Assembly: GCA_020425885.1 (NCBI GenBank)
Contig: JAGQRA010000756.1
Span: 1 to 10,474, forward strand
Direction: 5' to 3'
DNA: 10,474 nucleotides
Origin: Planctomycetota bacterium
Lineage (GTDB): Bacteria > Planctomycetota > UBA1135 > UBA2386
The position numbers and the translations under genes are program-made. The notes below the pieces were generated by a model. The model was not told the origin of the DNA. It searched no databases and saw nothing but the letters and a program-made list of their open reading frames with translations. Positions 1-6,200 of the stretch are shown piece after piece (the stretch's first letter is position 1; the number at the start of each line of letters is the position of its first letter).

Positions 1-1
1 C

Positions 2-622
2 GACACCCTGGCCGCGATCGAGGGGCTGGCGCAGCCTCACGGTGCGGCTCACGCCTTGGCCTGCGACGTCAGCGATCCGGCCAGCGTCGAGCAGATGAGC
101 AAGGCCGTGCTCGAGCAGGGCGGCCGGCTCGACTTCCTGATCAACAATGCCGGCATCACGCGCGACGGTCTGTTCCTGCGCATGTCGGCCGACGATTTCG
201 ATGCCGTGCTGCAGACCAACCTGCGCGGCACGTTCCTGTGCTGCAAGGCCTTCGCCCGCGCGATGGCCAAGGCGCGCGGCGGGCGCATCGTCAACATCGG
301 CTCGGTCGTGGGCTTGACCGGGAATTCGGGACAGGCAAACTACGCCGCCAGCAAGGCTGGCCTGATCGGCATGTCGAAGTCGCTGGCCCAGGAATTCGGC
401 GGGCGCGGCATCACCGTCAACGTGATCGCCCCGGGGTTCATCGAGACCGACATGACCAAGGACCTGCCTGCCGAGTTGCGACAGGCCATGCAACAGAGAA
501 TCCCTCTCGAACGGCTCGGCGCGACCGCCGACATCGCCGCGGCGGTGGCTTTCCTCTGCAGCGACGGGGCGTCGTACATCACCGGCCAAACGCTCGTGGT
601 GGACGGGGGCATGACCATGTAA
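2..622 (+). CDS. fabG: 3-oxoacyl-[acyl-carrier-protein] reductase FabG, 5'-truncated
   Basis: Cytosolic NADPH-dependent reductase of type II fatty acid synthesis that reduces 3-oxoacyl-ACP to 3-hydroxyacyl-ACP. The visible 206 residues are the C-terminal part of a short-chain dehydrogenase. They include the NNAG motif (visible residues 48-51), the active-site Asn in QTNLRG (N73), and the Ser-Tyr-Lys catalytic set: S101 in NIGSVVG, then Y114 and K118 in [15 protein letters not shown] and the C-terminal [12 protein letters not shown] are typical of FabG rather than of a generic dehydrogenase. The family is about 245 residues long, so roughly 40 N-terminal residues, including the glycine-rich NADPH-binding turn, lie left of the window. 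The frame enters at base 2 and ends at TAA 620-622. acpP and fabF follow on the same strand, which supports the assignment. No key residue is missing in the visible part. Confidence 0.95.
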   Translation, partial: DTLAAIEGLAQPHGAAHALACDVSDPASVEQMSKAVLEQGGRLDFLINNAGITRDGLFLRMSADDFDAVLQTNLRGTFLCCKAFARAMAKARGGRIVNIGSVVGLTGNSGQANYAASKAGLIGMSKSLAQEFGGRGITVNVIAPGFIETDMTKDLPAELRQAMQQRIPLERLGATADIAAAVAFLCSDGASYITGQTLVVDGGMTM

Positions 623-634
623 CCTTCCGCCGCT

Positions 635-684
635 CGGTCCGCAGTTGGACCGGACCCGGATACCCGGGCCCCGTGCGGCCCGGG
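635..684 (+). promoter_or_regulatory. two stem-loops in the fabG-acpP spacer
   Basis: Two perfect inverted repeats follow the fabG stop. The first pairs CGGTCC (635-640) with GGACCG (647-652) around a 6-nt loop. The second pairs CCCGGGCC (663-670) with GGCCCGGG (677-684), also around 6 nt. Neither is followed by a T-run, so they do not look like standard intrinsic terminators. They could attenuate readthrough from fabG or stabilise a separate, abundant acpP message; this is inference. The rest of the 196-bp spacer (623-818) shows no promoter I would defend. In such GC-rich sequence the first, 6-bp stem could be chance; the 8-bp stem is more convincing. Confidence 0.4.
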
Positions 685-807
685 CCATGAACGGGGCCGC
701 GCCGACTCGGCCGGCACGAGCGATCCAGCAAGACAGACTCAACCCAACGGATTCAGGCGTCGGTTCGACTTCCTTCGACCCGCGCTCCCCTCTGATAGCA
801 AGCGAAC

Positions 808-812
808 GAGGA
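808..812 (+). promoter_or_regulatory. Shine-Dalgarno that selects the acpP GTG start
   Basis: GAGGA is followed by six bases and then GTG 819. An ATG at 813 begins immediately after the motif, with no spacer, so the spacing favours the GTG as initiation codon. Confidence 0.6.
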
Positions 813-818
813 ATGACA

Positions 819-1064
819 GTGTCCAAGGCAGAAAACATCGAAGAACGCGTTCACAACATCGTCTGCGAGCAGCTCGGGACGACCCGCGACAAGATCACTC
901 CCGCGACGTCGTTCATCAACGACCTGGGAGCCGACTCGCTGGATACGGTCGAGCTGGTGATGGAGTTCGAGGACGAGTTCGAGATCAACATCCCCGACGA
1001 AGACGCGGAGAAGATCCAGACCGTTGGCGACGCCGTGACCTACATCTCCGGCAAGCTGGCCTGA
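819..1064 (+). CDS. acpP: acyl carrier protein
   Basis: Small acidic carrier that holds growing acyl chains as thioesters on a 4'-phosphopantetheine arm during fatty acid synthesis in the cytosol. The product is 81 residues, close to the usual 77-80. The attachment site is Ser40 in [10 protein letters not shown] (codon 936-938), within the conserved DSL motif. Helix 2 ([14 protein letters not shown]) and the [15 protein letters not shown] segment are classical ACP. The start is chosen as GTG 819 because a GAGGA Shine-Dalgarno sequence (808-812) sits six bases ahead of it. The in-frame ATG at 813 directly abuts that motif and so is poorly placed; it would add only two residues. The gene lies between fabG and fabF, its usual company. 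Confidence 0.95.
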   Translation: MSKAENIEERVHNIVCEQLGTTRDKITPATSFINDLGADSLDTVELVMEFEDEFEINIPDEDAEKIQTVGDAVTYISGKLA

Positions 1065-1113
1065 TCCCGACCGGCGCGTCGCACCGCAGCGTGGACGCCA
1101 CGAAGTTGGCCTT

Positions 1114-2352
1114 ATGAGCAAACGTCGCGTTGTCGTCACCGGCCTGGGGGCCGTTTCGTCCCTCGGGCTGGACCTGACCTCTACCTGGGATGGCCTGCTG
1201 GCCGGCAAGTCCGGCGCCGGGACGATCACCAAGTTCGACACCAGCAAGCACACGACCAAGTTCGCGTGCGAGATCTGGGACTGGCAGACCGAGGACCACT
1301 TCCCGCGGTCGGAAGGCAAGCGCCTCGAGAAGTTCACGATGTACTACCTGGTCGCCGCCGACGAGGCGATGAAGGCCAGCGGGCTCGACATCGGCAGCGA
1401 GGACCCGACGCGGGCCAGCTGCATCCTCGGCACCGGCATCGGCGGCATCTGGGAAATCGAGGCCTCGCGCAAGCTCCAGCTCGAACGTGGCGCGGACCGG
1501 GTCAGCCCGTTCTTCATCCCGAAGATCATGGCCAACGCGATGGCCGGTCAGGCGGCGATCCGCTTCGGACTCAAGGGCACGTGCTACGTGACCTCCTCGG
1601 CCTGCGCCAGCGCCAGCCACGCCATCGGCCTGGCGATGCGTACCATCCAATGGGGCGAAGCCGACATCTGTCTGACCGGCGGCTCCGAGGGGGCGACGAC
1701 CGAGCTCGGGATGGCCGGGTTCTGCTCGTTGAAGGCGCTGTCGACCCGCAACGACGACCCGCAGCGTGCATCGCGGCCTTTCGACCGCGACCGCGACGGC
1801 TTCGTCATGGGCGAAGGCGCCGCCGCCATCGTGCTCGAAGAGTACGAGCACGCCAGGAAGCGCGGGGCCCCGATCCTCTGCGAACTTCTCGGCTATGGCT
1901 CGACCGACGATGCCTATCACATCACGGCGCCCAAGGAGGACGCCGATGGCCCCTCGCGCGCGATCGAGATGGCGCTGCGCGATGGCGGTATCGCCGCCGA
2001 CAAGATCGACTACTGCAACGCGCACGGCACCAGCACCTCGCTCAACGACAAGATCGAGACGGCGGCGCTCAAGCGCGTGTTCGGTGCCCACGCCCACAAG
2101 CTCGCGGTGTCCTCGACCAAATCGATGGTCGGCCATCTGCTCGGAGCCTCGGGCGCCGTCGAACTGGCGGCCGTGGCCCAGTCGATCCGTCATGGCCAGG
2201 TGCACCCGACGATCAATCAGGAGACGCCCGATCCCGATTGCGACCTCGATTACGTTCCCAACGAGGCGCGCGATCTGAAGGTCGACTACGCCATCAGCAA
2301 CTCGCTGGGCTTCGGCGGCCACAACACCTGCCTGCTCGTCGGCAAGGTCTGA
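1114..2352 (+). CDS. fabF: 3-oxoacyl-[acyl-carrier-protein] synthase II (FabF)
   Basis: Condensing enzyme that elongates acyl-ACP with malonyl-ACP by decarboxylative Claisen condensation. At 412 residues it is almost the same length as E. coli FabF. It opens with MSKRRVVVTGLGAVSSLG, typical of the family. The Cys-His-His triad is present: C164 in SSACASASHA, H304 in NAHGTSTSLND and H341 in SMVGHLLGASG, with the conserved K336 just before. The gatekeeper region GFGGHN carries F400. These features place it in KAS I/II rather than FabH; FabF is favoured over FabB by the start, length and gene order. The start ATG 1114 lies 49 bases after acpP and has no obvious Shine-Dalgarno. A 5-bp stem (CGTGG 1090-1094 with CCACG 1098-1102) lies just upstream, so translation may depend on passage of ribosomes from acpP. 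Confidence 0.96.
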   Translation: MSKRRVVVTGLGAVSSLGLDLTSTWDGLLAGKSGAGTITKFDTSKHTTKFACEIWDWQTEDHFPRSEGKRLEKFTMYYLVAADEAMKASGLDIGSEDPTRASCILGTGIGGIWEIEASRKLQLERGADRVSPFFIPKIMANAMAGQAAIRFGLKGTCYVTSSACASASHAIGLAMRTIQWGEADICLTGGSEGATTELGMAGFCSLKALSTRNDDPQRASRPFDRDRDGFVMGEGAAAIVLEEYEHARKRGAPILCELLGYGSTDDAYHITAPKEDADGPSRAIEMALRDGGIAADKIDYCNAHGTSTSLNDKIETAALKRVFGAHAHKLAVSSTKSMVGHLLGASGAVELAAVAQSIRHGQVHPTINQETPDPDCDLDYVPNEARDLKVDYAISNSLGFGGHNTCLLVGKV

Positions 2353-2425
2353 GCCTCCAGCCGCCGCCGCGCGGCACCGCACCGGCGTCGCGTGGCGCGC
2401 CTTCGATGCGGCTGCTTTCGACCAC

Positions 2426-2443
2426 GGGCCGACCGCTCGGCCC
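2426..2443 (+). terminator. probable terminator after the fabG-acpP-fabF cluster
   Basis: A perfect 7-bp stem, GGGCCGA (2426-2432) with TCGGCCC (2437-2443), encloses a CCGC loop and is followed by AACTGTTT, the nearest thing to a T-run in this spacer. It lies 73 bases after the fabF stop and well before the next gene, a sensible place for a transcript end. The T-run is imperfect, so termination strength is uncertain. The rest of the 239-bp spacer (2353-2591) holds no other gene that I can support. Confidence 0.5.
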
Positions 2444-2574
2444 AACTGTTTGCGGCACTGGCGAACACGCCGGTTCGACGGCCGCCAGGGAATCGCTTCG
2501 CCCGTTGCACGGCGGTCGACGGGGCGCTACGGATAGGTTGCATTCCCCTCTCGATACCGGACGCAACCCGACAC

Positions 2575-2587
2575 GACTCGAGGAGTC
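2575..2587 (+). promoter_or_regulatory. Shine-Dalgarno inside a small palindrome
   Basis: AGGAG (2581-2585) stands six bases ahead of GTG 2592 and fixes that start. The same bases lie in GACTC-GAG-GAGTC (2575-2587), a perfect 5-bp stem with a 3-base loop that could partly hide the ribosome site. Whether it acts as a translational control or is chance cannot be told from one sequence. Confidence 0.4.
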
Positions 2588-2591
2588 AACC

Positions 2592-2924
2592 GTGAAGAAG
2601 AAGCTCAAGGACGCCCTGCACCGCTACAAGGTCGAAGCCTTCAAGATGACCCACAACCTGTCCGTGGAGGACCAGGACGCGGTCAGCCGTGAGATCCTCG
2701 AGCACACCGGCGAGGCGCTGCACAATGCCTACCACTTCCACTTCGACGAGAAGACGAGTCCGCACCGGGTCGAGACCTTCCAGATGATCAAGTCGGTCAT
2801 GCTGGAGACGATCCTGCCGCCCGTCGTCGAGAAGGTGATGCGTCGGGTGACCGTTCTCGAGCATCAGAACCAGCAGCTCGTCAAGCTCCTCGATGAACTG
2901 ATGGAAGCGCTCAGCGACGATTGA
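2592..2924 (+). CDS. 110-residue protein of unknown function
   Basis: I do not recognise this protein. It is 110 residues, highly charged and predicted soluble, with no signal peptide or membrane segment. The N-terminus is basic (MKKKLKDALHRYKVEAFKM). The middle has acidic and His-rich stretches (EHTGEALHNAYHFHFDEK). The C-terminal third, roughly residues 78-108, has hydrophobic spacing and polar residues (LEHQNQQLVKLLDELMEAL) suggestive of an amphipathic helix or short coiled coil. The start GTG 2592 is chosen for the well-spaced AGGAG. The reading frame is open far upstream across fabF, but that part is out of frame with fabF and is a high-GC artefact. Its TGA overlaps the ATG of the following ROK kinase (TGATG at 2922-2926), so the two are probably co-translated. 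A link to sugar phosphorylation is possible but unproven. Confidence 0.8.
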   Translation: MKKKLKDALHRYKVEAFKMTHNLSVEDQDAVSREILEHTGEALHNAYHFHFDEKTSPHRVETFQMIKSVMLETILPPVVEKVMRRVTVLEHQNQQLVKLLDELMEALSDD

Positions 2925-3853
2925 TGCGAACCGTCCTTGCCGGCGATCTCGGTGGCACCAAGTGCCGGTTCGGTCTGGTCGCCGCCGACTTCTCCGTGCA
3001 CTGCACGTTCCAGATCGCCACGATCCGCGAACGTGGTCCTTTCCTGGCCGAGTTCGATCGCGCGCTGCGCCACGTTCTGGAGACCAGGCCGCCCGAGCTC
3101 GAACCGCCGATCGCCGCGGGGTTCGGCACTGCCGGCGTGGTCGTGCCGACCGGCGGTCGAATCGAAGACGCGCCGAACCTGCCGCTCGGCGGCTATCCCC
3201 TGGCGCAGCACGTCCTCGAACGCACGGGGCTGCCGGCGACATTGATCAACGATGGTCGCGCCAGCGCCTGGGGCGAGTTCGTGCGCGGCGCCGCCGCCGG
3301 TAGCGATCCGCTGCTGTGCCTGTTCTTCGGCACCGGCATCGGAATCGGACTGATCTACGGTGGCTCGCCGTACCGTGGTGCCGCCAACGCCGCGGGTGAG
3401 ATCGGGCACACGGTGTATGTGCCGGATGGTCGCCTCTGTCCCTGTGGCGCCGCCGGACATTTCGAGGCATGGTGCGGGGGGCGGGCGATCACCGAACGCG
3501 CGGCCGAGATGTGCGGCGTGGCGCCCACGGGGCGCTGGACGGTCGGCGACCTGGTGGCGGCGGCTGCTCGGGGCGACGAGATCGGAATCGCTGCATCCCG
3601 CATCCTGGACGAGGCCGCGCTCGCCGCCGGCACCCTGGTCAGCAACGCCTGCACCCTGCTGAACCCGGCCGCGGTCGTGCTCGGCGGCGGCATGCTGACT
3701 GGCTGGCCGGCGCTGCGCGGGAGGATCGAAGATCACGTCCGCGGCACGACGCGGCGCCTGATCCACGACGATCTACGCTTCGTTCCCAGCCTCGGCGGTT
3801 CGGATGCGGTGTTGTTCGGCGCGGCCCTGGCCACCGGCGTGTTGGGCGCCTGA
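2924..3853 (+). CDS. ROK-family sugar kinase (glucokinase-like)
   Basis: Predicted cytosolic ATP-dependent sugar kinase of the ROK family; glucose is the likeliest substrate, but fructose or an amino sugar cannot be excluded. The 309 residues match the usual 300-320. The phosphate-binding motif GDLGGTK is at residues 7-13, the catalytic Asp is D110 in LINDGRASAWGE, and FGTGIGIGLIYGG spans 135-147. The zinc/sugar region has E159 and H162 in GEIGHT, then C172-x-C174 and E181. NPAAVVLGGGM (247-257) completes the fold. The zinc knuckle reads CPCGAAGH where most ROK proteins have a third Cys, so H179 may replace a Cys ligand. The start ATG 2924 overlaps the previous stop; a TTG at 2921 is possible but less likely. 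No strong ribosome site is seen, which suggests coupling to the upstream gene. Confidence 0.88.
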   Translation: MRTVLAGDLGGTKCRFGLVAADFSVHCTFQIATIRERGPFLAEFDRALRHVLETRPPELEPPIAAGFGTAGVVVPTGGRIEDAPNLPLGGYPLAQHVLERTGLPATLINDGRASAWGEFVRGAAAGSDPLLCLFFGTGIGIGLIYGGSPYRGAANAAGEIGHTVYVPDGRLCPCGAAGHFEAWCGGRAITERAAEMCGVAPTGRWTVGDLVAAAARGDEIGIAASRILDEAALAAGTLVSNACTLLNPAAVVLGGGMLTGWPALRGRIEDHVRGTTRRLIHDDLRFVPSLGGSDAVLFGAALATGVLGA

Positions 3854-3871
3854 TCTGTCGTGGCCTTCGGC

Positions 3872-3893
3872 CGCGACTCGATCCGCAGTCGCG
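3872..3893 (+). promoter_or_regulatory. stem-loop between the ROK kinase gene and ddl
   Basis: CGCGACT (3872-3878) pairs with AGTCGCG (3887-3893) around an 8-base loop in the 79-bp gap before ddl. There is no T-run after it. It could be a weak transcript end for the kinase pair or a leader structure for ddl; the ddl ribosome site lies about 30 bases further on and is not involved in the stem. Confidence 0.3.
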
Positions 3894-3932
3894 ACCGGCA
3901 TATGCTGCGCGCATCACTCTCGGAGGGGTGCC

Positions 3933-5033
3933 ATGGACATTGCGGTTCTTGCCGGCGGTCGATCGCCGGAACACGACATCTCGCTGCAATCGGTGCGGCA
4001 GGTGCTGCGACACCTCGATCGCGACCGGTGGCGGGTATGGCCGGTCTTCCTCGATCGCGAAGGCTGTTTCTGGCCCGAACCCGCGCCGCTGCCCGCCGGC
4101 TCTGATTGGCGACCCGGCGATTCCACTGCTGCCGCGGCCAGCGGCGCCAGGCCGATGCGCCCCGGGGCGGCGCTCGACTTCCTGCTCGATCACGCCGGTA
4201 TCGAAGTCGTGCTGCCGATCCTGCACGGCCCGGTCGGCGAAGACGGCACCTTGCAGGGCATGCTCGAGCTCTACGACTTGCCGTGCGTCGGTTCAGGCTC
4301 GGCGGCTTCGGCCGTCGCCATGGACAAGCTCCGCACGCGCGAGGCGCTGGCCGCCGCCGGCGTGCCTCAGCCGCAGGCCTACCGGCCACATGAGAGGTTG
4401 TCGGTCGCCGATGCCCAACGTGAGTTCGCGGCGATCCAGATCGCCATCGGCACGCCGGCGTTCGTCAAGGCCGACGCTTCGGGCAGCACGGTGGGGGTGG
4501 CGAAGGTCTGTTCCGAGGAAGGACTCGCCGCTTTCTTCGCCGAGTTCGGCGGCACCTTTCGGCGGTGGTACGCCGAGGAGCAGGTTGTCGGCGAGGAGAT
4601 CACGGTTGCGGTGCTCGGCAACAGCGGTGGCGAACTGCAGGTCCTGCCCGCGATCGGCATCTACCCGAAGACCAGCGCCTTCTTCACGACCGAGGCGAAG
4701 TACACGCCTGGTGCAACCGAGGAGGTGATCCCGCCGCGCGGCCTGTCCGAAAGTCAGCTCGCCGAGGTCGCGGCGCTGGCCCGCACCTGCCACGAGGCCC
4801 TGGTCTGCGATGGCATGTCGCGCACCGACATGATCGTCGGCGTCGATGGGCCGCGCGTGCTCGAGGTCAACACCATCCCTGGCCTGACCGAGACCAGCCT
4901 GTTGCCGCAGGCGGCGGCAGCGGCCGGGCTGTCGTTCGGGCACCTGCTCGATCGGCTGCTCGAGCTGGCCTTGGAACGGGCAGGACGGCCGGCTCCGGCC
5001 GCGGCCAGCTATCGCACAGAACTGATGTCTTGA
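3933..5033 (+). CDS. ddl: D-alanine--D-alanine ligase
   Basis: ATP-grasp enzyme that joins two D-alanines for the peptidoglycan stem peptide, in the cytosol. At 366 residues it has the length of the longer Ddl type. In order: LAGGRSPEHDISLQS (6-20) with the N-terminal Glu E13; HGPVGEDGTLQG (98-109); GSGSAASAVAMDK (120-132); FVKADASGSTVGV (177-189); the omega loop with AKY, Tyr257; SRTDMIV with R297; and EVNTIPGLTETSLLP (311-325). Tyr257 occupies the place where D-Ala-D-lactate ligases often carry Phe, so the normal dipeptide product is expected. The nucleotide loop KADASGS differs mildly from the common KPANLGS. ATG 3933 has a GGAGG (3922-3926) six bases upstream. The last codons, E-L-M-S-stop, lie within a long inverted repeat shared with the convergent gene. 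Confidence 0.95.
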   Translation: MDIAVLAGGRSPEHDISLQSVRQVLRHLDRDRWRVWPVFLDREGCFWPEPAPLPAGSDWRPGDSTAAAASGARPMRPGAALDFLLDHAGIEVVLPILHGPVGEDGTLQGMLELYDLPCVGSGSAASAVAMDKLRTREALAAAGVPQPQAYRPHERLSVADAQREFAAIQIAIGTPAFVKADASGSTVGVAKVCSEEGLAAFFAEFGGTFRRWYAEEQVVGEEITVAVLGNSGGELQVLPAIGIYPKTSAFFTTEAKYTPGATEEVIPPRGLSESQLAEVAALARTCHEALVCDGMSRTDMIVGVDGPRVLEVNTIPGLTETSLLPQAAAAAGLSFGHLLDRLLELALERAGRPAPAAASYRTELMS

Positions 5034-5097
5034 GTGGGGCTGCTGCGACGGGGTGCGGGGTGACAGGGCCGGGTGCCCCACTCAGGACATCAGTTCT
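5018..5097. terminator. 23-bp inverted repeat between convergent genes (bidirectional terminator candidate)
   Basis: Arm 5018-5040 is the reverse complement of arm 5075-5097 except at one pair (T5030/G5085, a G-U wobble in the + transcript). The loop is 34 bases (5041-5074). The left arm contains the last codons and TGA of ddl (5031-5033). The right arm contains, on the - strand, a mirrored E-L-M-S-TGA (5084-5082) that ends the frameshift-corrected zinc-ribbon gene. Any transcript from either side would fold into a very stable hairpin. No T-run follows on either strand. Termination or 3'-end protection is the natural reading, though the stem is longer than usual. A DNA-level role or a recent inverted duplication is also possible. 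Confidence 0.65.
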
Positions 5098-5155
5098 CCG
5101 TCAGGGAGGCCGCGGGCGAGGGCCCACTCGTCAATCAGGAAGGCGGCAGCACCCC
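5082..5155 (-). other. out-of-frame continuation of the zinc-ribbon gene
   Basis: Deleting one G from the GGGG run (plus-strand CCCC, 5152-5155) turns GEGCCRLPD-stop into GEG followed by AAAFLIDEWALARGLPDG and ELMS-stop at 5084-5082. Nearly all codons in this stretch end in G or C, as in real genes here, and the sequence looks like a normal protein C-terminus. Upstream of the shift site this second frame is rich in Arg, Ser and Pro and is not coding-like. A sequencing or assembly indel, a recent mutation or programmed shifting would each explain it; I favour an indel. Confidence 0.6.
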
Positions 5156-5502
5156 TCGCCGGCCAGGACGAGCACCCCGGTGCGCAATGCGGCCTCGAGC
5201 AACAGGTCCGCGCCTTCGAGGTCGGTGCTCCGGTTCTCGACCAGCGCGAATCGCAGTGCCGCGGTCGTGACAGTGGCCCTGGCGCCGCCGAGTCGCTCGG
5301 CGAACAGTCGACGGAACAGATCCGGGCCGGGGCTGAGCGCGGCGGCGCATTCGCCCTGGACCTCATCGCCGGCGCTGGCGCCCTCGCAGCACGGTCCGAG
5401 CACGGTGCGACAACGGGCGCACTGGACATGACCGTGGACGTTGACCCGGGCCGCGCGAACACCGCAGTTGGGGCACGGGCTCGGAGACCTGGCCGGGGTC
5501 AC
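5131..5502 (-). CDS. small CxxC zinc-ribbon-like protein, probably frameshifted at its 3' end
   Basis: I do not recognise a named family. As read, the product is 123 residues. The N-terminal third carries two CxxC pairs: C10-P-N-C13 and C28-A-R-C31. Between them is VNVHGHVQ, and GPCCEGA follows, so a zinc ribbon or small metal site is likely. The remainder is a helical, acidic segment without membrane spans. GTG 5502 is chosen because it overlaps the nfu stop as GTGA (5502-5499), a classic coupled arrangement; an ATG at 5589 in the same frame would overlap nfu by 91 bases. The frame ends at TGA 5133-5131 after GEGCCRLPD. However, strong GC-third-position coding signal continues in the next frame to 5082, so one base too many in the G4 run at 5152-5155 is suspected. 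The corrected product would be 139 residues. Operon partnership with nfu hints at metal or Fe-S biology; this is inference. Confidence 0.72.
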   Translation of the reverse strand: MTPARSPSPCPNCGVRAARVNVHGHVQCARCRTVLGPCCEGASAGDEVQGECAAALSPGPDLFRRLFAERLGGARATVTTAALRFALVENRSTDLEGADLLLEAALRTGVLVLAGEGCCRLPD

Positions 5503-6068
5503 GACGGTGCGACCACGAGTTCCTCGTCGATCTCGCTCTGCAGCAGGTTCTGGATCGCCATCAGCGTGCCCGAGGTCGAACTCGGGCAACTCCCGCAGGC
5601 ACCCTGGTAGCGGATGTGGAGGGTCTTGCCCTCGAGGCCCATGACCTCGAGTCCGCCGCCGTCGCCGGCGAGGGCCGGCCGAACGCGATCGTCGAGGAGG
5701 CCGTTGATGCGGGCCAGCATCTCGGCGTCGCCGCCCTTGGGCAGTCGGTCGAGGGGATTGTCGCTCGCGGTCGCGGCCCCGGCGGTCGCCGGTGGCTCGT
5801 CGCCGATATGGCTCTCGAGCAGCCGGGTCACCTGCTCGGCCACGGCGCGCCAGTCGGCCTCGCTGGTCATGCTGACGGTGACGAAGTTCTCGCAGAAGAA
5901 CAGCGACTCCACGCCCGGGATGGCGAACATCCCCTGGGCCAGCACATCGCTCCTCGCCTGCTCGGGTCGGCTGAAGGACTTCGTCTGACCTCCGGGCGCG
6001 AGCTGGGCGTCGACGAGGAACTTGAAGGCGTTGGGATTGGGGGTCGGTTGGATACTCGAGACCTTCAT
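5499..6068 (-). CDS. nfu: Nfu-type iron-sulfur cluster scaffold/carrier protein
   Basis: Predicted cytosolic protein that holds and delivers Fe-S clusters to apo-enzymes. The 189 residues show the two-domain Nfu layout. An N-terminal Nfu_N domain begins MKVSSIQPTPNPNAFKF and runs to about residue 90. A variable Ala/Pro-rich linker (DEPPATAGAATASDN) follows. The C-terminal NifU-like domain has RVRPALAGDGGGLEVMGLEG and the cluster-binding C-G-S-C in GACGSCPSSTSGTL. This differs from E. coli NfuA, whose N-terminal half is a degenerate A-type domain. The start ATG 6068 fits the conserved N-terminus exactly; the frame is open 28 codons further up but that part is not conserved-looking. No Shine-Dalgarno is visible, and a TAAGCT element lies 7 bases upstream, so the mRNA may be leaderless. 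Its stop overlaps the GTG of the CxxC gene. Confidence 0.92.
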   Translation of the reverse strand: MKVSSIQPTPNPNAFKFLVDAQLAPGGQTKSFSRPEQARSDVLAQGMFAIPGVESLFFCENFVTVSMTSEADWRAVAEQVTRLLESHIGDEPPATAGAATASDNPLDRLPKGGDAEMLARINGLLDDRVRPALAGDGGGLEVMGLEGKTLHIRYQGACGSCPSSTSGTLMAIQNLLQSEIDEELVVAPS

Positions 6069-6075
6069 GAGGGTC

Positions 6076-6106
6076 AGCTTATCCGGCAGAGGGGTGGTGT
6101 TTCCAA
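6076..6106 (-). promoter_or_regulatory. possible nfu promoter giving a leaderless mRNA
   Basis: Read on the - strand, TTGGAA (6106-6101) is followed after 19 bases by TAAGCT (6081-6076), and ATG begins 7 bases later at 6068. The -10 keeps only the TA...T skeleton and the spacer is long, so this is weak alone. The absence of any ribosome site and the similar arrangement of the divergent gene support it. Confidence 0.35.
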
Positions 6107-6163
6107 GAGGGCTAACCCCGCCGGCCGGTTCGGGCGCGGCGCCGAGAGGCAATGGCGCCCCCT

Positions 6164-6192
6164 TTGGCGACTTCAGAGCCCGCGGCTAGACT
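6164..6192 (+). promoter_or_regulatory. possible htrA promoter giving a leaderless mRNA
   Basis: TTGGCG (6164-6169), a 17-base spacer and TAGACT (6187-6192) make a sigma-70-like promoter with four of six matches in each box. ATG 6201 is only 8 bases beyond the -10, so transcription would start at or next to the start codon. No Shine-Dalgarno precedes the ATG, which agrees with a leaderless start. Confidence 0.42.
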
Positions 6193-6200
6193 GGCGACCG

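Noticed and set aside
985..2445. 486-codon open frame on the - strand opposite fabF
   Set aside because: fabF is certain from its catalytic motifs. The antisense frame is open because of GC-rich third positions and shows no family motif.
2536..2568. GGTTGC/GCAACC inverted repeat before the unknown gene
   Set aside because: A 6-bp stem with a 21-base loop in GC-rich DNA is not distinguishable from chance, and there is no recognisable operator.
1266..2591. Long in-frame upstream extension of the 110-residue gene across fabF
   Set aside because: It would overlap fabF in another frame and is Arg-rich, low-complexity sequence. The GTG at 2592 has a clear ribosome site.
5053..5610. 185-codon + strand frame opposite the zinc-ribbon gene
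   Set aside because: No motif or good start is seen. The - strand reading has CxxC pairs and a GTGA coupling to nfu, which is much stronger.
5616..6200. Upstream extension of the htrA frame over nfu
   Set aside because: It is antisense to a clear nfu gene, and the membrane anchor expected at the N-terminus begins right after ATG 6201.
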